A stretch of DNA of 64,000 nt, taken from JBCCCJ01 sp039029315 (lineage in GTDB: Bacteria > Bacteroidota > Bacteroidia > J057). The translations under genes and the position numbers were made by a program. The stretch covers positions 1 through 64,000 of the forward strand of contig JBCCGK010000033.1 in the NCBI GenBank assembly GCA_039029315.1. The letters are read 5' to 3'. Positions 61,401-64,000 of this stretch are shown piece after piece. The notes beneath the pieces are model-generated. The model saw nothing but the letters and a program-made list of their open reading frames with translations, was not told where the DNA came from and ran no database searches. Positions within the stretch are counted from its first letter, which is position 1, and each line of letters starts with the position of its first letter.

Positions 61401-64000
61401 ATATGGTTTTGCTCAATTCTCCAATGGCATAAGTGATTCCTGCCGCACCAGGGGCTGGATCGATCCCCCAATGTAGGACCAGTGCATCATTGACCTCAAA
61501 TTGGGTGGTAAGGGTATGCTCATTACTTCCTTGAATGCCATGGGAGCCTGGATCCAATTGCCAACTGTCGCCTGGAGCGCCTTGCTCAATGACCCGACTC
61601 AAAGGAGAGTTTTCGAAGGCTGTCTCTGCGTAAAAGATATGGCTGTTCTGGTCATATTCCGGGAAGTCTGTGGCGAAGAAATTCAGTTGAGCTGTTTCAG
61701 GATTGGAGACAAAAGCTCCTGCGTTTCCTGCCAGGGTGAAGGGCAAAAATGCTTTGGGTTCACGACCCAATGGATCATAGGCATGAAAGGCAACAGCATC
61801 CCGACAGTCTGGACTGGCCCCCACAGCGATTTCCTGGATTGTCCGTCCCAGACCATCGAGATAAACGACGGACTGAGCCAATTCTCGCGCTTCTGTTAAG
61901 CTGCCGATCTGCGTAGGATCAGAGATCGGAACGCGGGGACTGATACTGAGAACGTAATTTTTTGTTGGATCAGGGGCAGCAAAGGTGATTGCACAAGAGG
62001 CACAATCTGGGATGGTATTGGGGCAAGTGCCGAGAGTACTTTTACCCTTGGCTTTGAAGGACTCAATGGTAGCAATCGAGGCAAACACTTCCTCATCTAA
62101 CAATTCGCCGACATGTCCCGTTTCTGATATCACAGTGATTCCAGCATTGTTTTCGCTGACATCAGCGATAATATCCTGAACCTCGCAGCCATAACCATAT
62201 GCAGGAATGCCAGATTTGTTCAAGGTCCATAAGCGAATGCCTCTATCTCCTGTCTGAAGATGGCTGCCGAGGAGAATCTGACCATTGCTTCGCTGTTCAA
62301 AGAACATCACCCGATGGCTGTAGATGGGATTCAAAGCTTTGGCCCAAACAAGACTTCCGCTGGCAAGATCCACTTCCATGGTGAAACTTTGCTCTCCGGT
62401 ATACCCAGCGAGTAGCAAAGTGCCATCAGGCAGGACTTCGAGTTCAGTGGCTTTGGGATCTCCGCCCAGAATGTTTAGATCATAAGATTGACTCCAATAC
62501 AAGGTTCCAGTACTGCTAAATCTCGCTGCAAAGGCGGAGGTATTGCTGCTACATTCAGAATGGCCGACAGCAATAAAATCTCCATTGTCCAATTCCTCCA
62601 GTTCCTGAAGAAAAATACGACAGGTAGGATCTCCATTATCAAGCTTCAAATTGAACAAAACAGTTTGGCCAATTGCACTCAATTTCAGGAGTTTTGCTTT
62701 TTCTATTCCATTTTCCAGGGCATAGCCATAGGCCAATATATTGCCATCATTGGTTTCCAGAACACTTTGTCCAAAAAAACTCTGACCGCCACCATTGTAT
62801 CCATTTCCCCATCCCAGGTTTTGGCTGCCTGTATGATCCGTTTTCATGACGAAGCCTCCTGCATTGTCCCCGATTCTGGGACCTGTGGTGAGAAATTGTC
62901 CATCTTGAGTTAGGTGGAGATCTGTGATCTCATCGGCATGTAGGTCAACTTCGGATACATGGGAACTGATGATCTGACCAGTCGCAATGTCAACCTTAAC
63001 CAACATAGGATTACCGTATTCATCCTTGATTTTGTTCATGGTGCAAGCGATCATGAGCTGCCCATCGGATGTCAGACTGAGTTGTCCTCCCTTGGAGCTG
63101 GGCCATGATTCAAAAAAGGAAGAACCAATTGTGCGGCTATACAGGACATTCCCCTCTGGCGTCACACGGGCAATCAACAAATCCTGGTCCTGGTGAATGG
63201 TTTGAGTTGTGGAGGCAATGGAATATGTGCTTAAATCAATGCTTGCTGGATTAACCATTTGAATCCCAGACTGACCTCCAGGGAGATTTTTGACTCTTGC
63301 CAAAGATGTGTTTCCTTCTGGACCTGATATGTTGATCAACTCTATCCATGCTGGCAATTGAGTGCCGCTGAGGGTATAACGATCCACTGTATGGCTGCGA
63401 TCAGTTGCATCCGTATAGCCAACGAACATGACATCTTCATTGGGTAGAAGGATTCCCTTAAATCCCTGAATGGCATTGCTTTCCTGCAACAATTCAATAG
63501 GAGCTGGCAAACTGTATATAGAGGCTGGCGGATCTCCTTCTGTTTCACATGCCCACTCAACTGCCGCATCAAATAATGCCCAGCCATCTGCTGTCAGAAA
63601 TTCAGCTACTTCATTGTCAATAAAGAGTCCAACCCGACGCGCAGGAGCGATTTGTCCTGCGATGCTCAGGGGACTGCCTGCTTCCTGACCGATGATCATA
63701 TATTTGCCACCACTCATTTCTGCAATGAACAAGGCTGAACCGCCAGGATTGGCTCGTCCGATTTTTGCTCCCTGACTGAGTACATTGACTGTTCCACTCA
63801 ATCCTGTCGCCAATGGATGAGCTGGATCTTGAATGGTAAGTTGCTGGACACCATTGGAGGTGCCTTCATTGGTGCTCAAGCCTAAATCCTGCATCAGGAA
63901 TGCCTCGCAATTGATTAGAGGAAGGGCAGATTGGGTAAAGATTCCATTGATCTTTCCAGCCTGAACACTGCCCGAAATAACAATCAGGTCCTGTCCACTG
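58483..64000 (-). CDS. Very large RHS/YD-repeat polymorphic toxin, 5' part beyond the right edge
   Basis: Open to the window edge: codons upstream of the ATG at 63894 remain open (SGQDLIVISGSVQAG...), so the N-terminus lies outside. The visible ~1840 residues hold a beta-propeller-like half (~1-600; LSLTSDGQLMIACTM, VLETNDGNILAYGY), then a DUF6443-type start of the RHS shell (DPTKNYVLSISPRVPI; VVYLDGLGRTIQEIAVG), many YD repeats and the RHS core LYNGKELDETFGLDWYDYGF ... RFVSVDPLAEDF ... YQYASNSPIWMIDLDG. About 214 residues follow (58486-59127), the variable toxin part. The last ~85 (AVHSTFKRDKN ... DIPTPHVQGKNELGGVRPA) resemble polymorphic toxin type 24 from memory. Such toxins are encapsulated and released on contact. 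Delivery route and target are inference. Confidence 0.88.
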   Translation of the reverse strand, partial: SGQDLIVISGSVQAGKINGIFTQSALPLINCEAFLMQDLGLSTNEGTSNGVQQLTIQDPAHPLATGLSGTVNVLSQGAKIGRANPGGSALFIAEMSGGKYMIIGQEAGSPLSIAGQIAPARRVGLFIDNEVAEFLTADGWALFDAAVEWACETEGDPPASIYSLPAPIELLQESNAIQGFKGILLPNEDVMFVGYTDATDRSHTVDRYTLSGTQLPAWIELINISGPEGNTSLARVKNLPGGQSGIQMVNPASIDLSTYSIASTTQTIHQDQDLLIARVTPEGNVLYSRTIGSSFFESWPSSKGGQLSLTSDGQLMIACTMNKIKDEYGNPMLVKVDIATGQIISSHVSEVDLHADEITDLHLTQDGQFLTTGPRIGDNAGGFVMKTDHTGSQNLGWGNGYNGGGQSFFGQSVLETNDGNILAYGYALENGIEKAKLLKLSAIGQTVLFNLKLDNGDPTCRIFLQELEELDNGDFIAVGHSECSSNTSAFAARFSSTGTLYWSQSYDLNILGGDPKATELEVLPDGTLLLAGYTGEQSFTMEVDLASGSLVWAKALNPIYSHRVMFFEQRSNGQILLGSHLQTGDRGIRLWTLNKSGIPAYGYGCEVQDIIADVSENNAGITVISETGHVGELLDEEVFASIATIESFKAKGKSTLGTCPNTIPDCASCAITFAAPDPTKNYVLSISPRVPISDPTQIGSLTEARELAQSVVYLDGLGRTIQEIAVGASPDCRDAVAFHAYDPLGREPKAFLPFTLAGNAGAFVSNPETAQLNFFATDFPEYDQNSHIFYAETAFENSPLSRVIEQGAPGDSWQLDPGSHGIQGSNEHTLTTQFEVNDALVLHWGIDPAPGAAGITYAIGELSKTISTNENGATSIQYTDLQGRMIQQLVEMETGVFATTHYIYDAFGRVKYVLQPEGYKAALAISPYSLSQSILDDWAFQYIYDARGRVIAKKIPGAGWAYIVYDKLDRAILTQDANLEATDQWLYTKFDILGRPIMTGKTLAIISTGSGLQKRNYLQAGVDAYFDPDPSRLFETIINNSDHGYTNTMAFPHEAMIEAVHSVTYYDDYDFDHDGTADASYSPDPVIANGAPSFQLQGQLTAVKTRVLDDLNSGTLPKDWLWTVTFYDEYGREIQTQSETFYGTDIGTSQVNFAGEIEASHLRHQGPSEAVDVLNRFCYDAQGRPLRSTQRNGDDEEIILSSVSYDELGRNISKDLHSADAGSSFLQNIDYRYNLRDWLTHINPIDIGESMHGTDLFRMQLRYTEGFTDLHANASPLYNGNISGWIWHTALDTEEQGYAYQYDLSDRITEAHYAARDDHGQLPPANWSQHIDDFSVTGLSYDLNGNILGLQRRGLADQNSLPASAILMDDLSYSYGEGNRLTGVEDAVNNTTDIDQFVNGHIATANDPDYVYDLSGNLIEDKNKGITVEYNHFNKPIRVVVSPTQTIEYIYDAAGTKLRQTILDGGNTTTKEYLTAFHYTDQVMEFFQQAEGRVVPLGSGSYRYEYYHKDHLGNTRLSFSDLNGDGNVDPLTEVLQVDQYYPFGIRHAKASGVQAAPEQNYLYNGKELDETFGLDWYDYGFRWYAQDIARFVSVDPLAEDFFYLTTYQYASNSPIWMIDLDGLEGVPAIHIGYGQWATASDGTYNGLSQNHQNFYANKQHTDQQTLRKQLDQGKFEADPRNLHPASSRQTVQLGEGIISGLKEITEDVALGGIFGKIGKGANFAKNLKQLNNGTSVRNTGKMKNKLKFDEDAVAVHSTFKRDKNTDIYKYETYEQTVIGRYRPTHRFDGGKFDGSPGTPHKNSETKVDIPTPHVQGKNELGGVRPAKPEELPNNKRFK
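58486..59127 (-). other. C-terminal toxin module of the RHS protein
   Basis: The 214 residues after the RHS core end (DLDGLE) differ from it in composition: basic, lysine-rich and shorter in YD motif. First comes a linker with QDN-like polar stretches (NQHQ/NKQHTDQQT), then a small hydrophobic pair of helices (VALGGIFGKIGKGANFAKNL) that may be a pre-toxin or membrane-active segment, and finally a compact domain with conserved H, D and PTPHV...GGVRPA..ELP. The last resembles toxin type 24; no HxxH nuclease motif is obvious. The catalytic residues are not assigned. Confidence 0.5.

Overview
The window looks like a chromosomal piece of a Bacteroidota bacterium, most likely of the Saprospiria/Lewinella type (the lineage is an inference). 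The signs are several proteins with C-terminal type IX secretion (T9SS) sorting domains (seen as YPNP/FPNP/SPNP motifs followed by a Gly-Xaa-Tyr ending), PKD and fibronectin-like adhesin repeats, an outer-membrane beta-barrel TonB-type receptor, TPR-fused sensor kinases, a CarB without the allosteric domain, promoter-like TAnnTTTG boxes, and few Shine-Dalgarno sites. No rRNA, tRNA, CRISPR array or prophage was recognised.

Layout. 1-215: the end of an IS3-type insertion sequence that appears to have landed inside a small dispersed inverted-repeat element. 522-3130: two tandem paralogous small secreted proteins and a PKD/T9SS protein. 3143-10143: housekeeping (Xaa-Pro aminopeptidase, carB) and an amino-acid permease fused to universal-stress domains. 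10589-13258: a TonB-type outer-membrane receptor. 13460-21891: a compact minus-strand block with a hybrid kinase/cyclase, an RluE-like pseudouridine synthase, a TPR histidine kinase and a cytochrome/DUF1549/DUF1553 protein. 22180-24123: a Rieske-TPP enzyme fusion. 24328-38425: mostly surface or secreted proteins (M43 protease, 11-repeat FN3 adhesin, T9SS proteins, a paralogous pair sharing one N-terminal domain) separated by hairpin elements. 39359-48547: an accessory stretch with two effector-like proteins (a peptidoglycan-hydrolase-like one and a HExxH metalloprotease-like one) sharing an N-terminal PPxLQ...IQ motif, an AraC-type hybrid two-component regulator, an AAA ATPase/nuclease and a Uma2 protein. 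48677-51295: a beta-oxidation-type operon (acyl-CoA dehydrogenase-SCP2, hotdog thioesterase, TetR regulator). 51570-53416: a J-domain protein and a double cold-shock/DUF3825 protein. 53715-57676: a T9SS protein translationally coupled to a membrane-anchored TPR-CHAT protease-like protein. 58483-64000: a very large RHS/YD-repeat polymorphic toxin whose N-terminus lies beyond the right edge.

The most interesting material: (i) the effector-like pair at 39359-40627 and 46601-47695, which could be cargo of an extracellular contractile injection system or similar device encoded elsewhere; (ii) three families of non-coding inverted-repeat elements (copies at 142-215, 29573-29684 and 47692-47829; 36460-36619; 58246-58433), one of which supplies a stop codon and one of which occupies the place where the RHS toxin's immunity gene would be expected; (iii) unusual fusions (Rieske-TPP enzyme, permease-Usp, acyl-CoA dehydrogenase-SCP2, kinase-receiver-cyclase); (iv) a 96-bp array of 8-bp repeats directly before a J-domain gene. 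All calls rest on reading the sequence and on memory of protein families; no database search was run.
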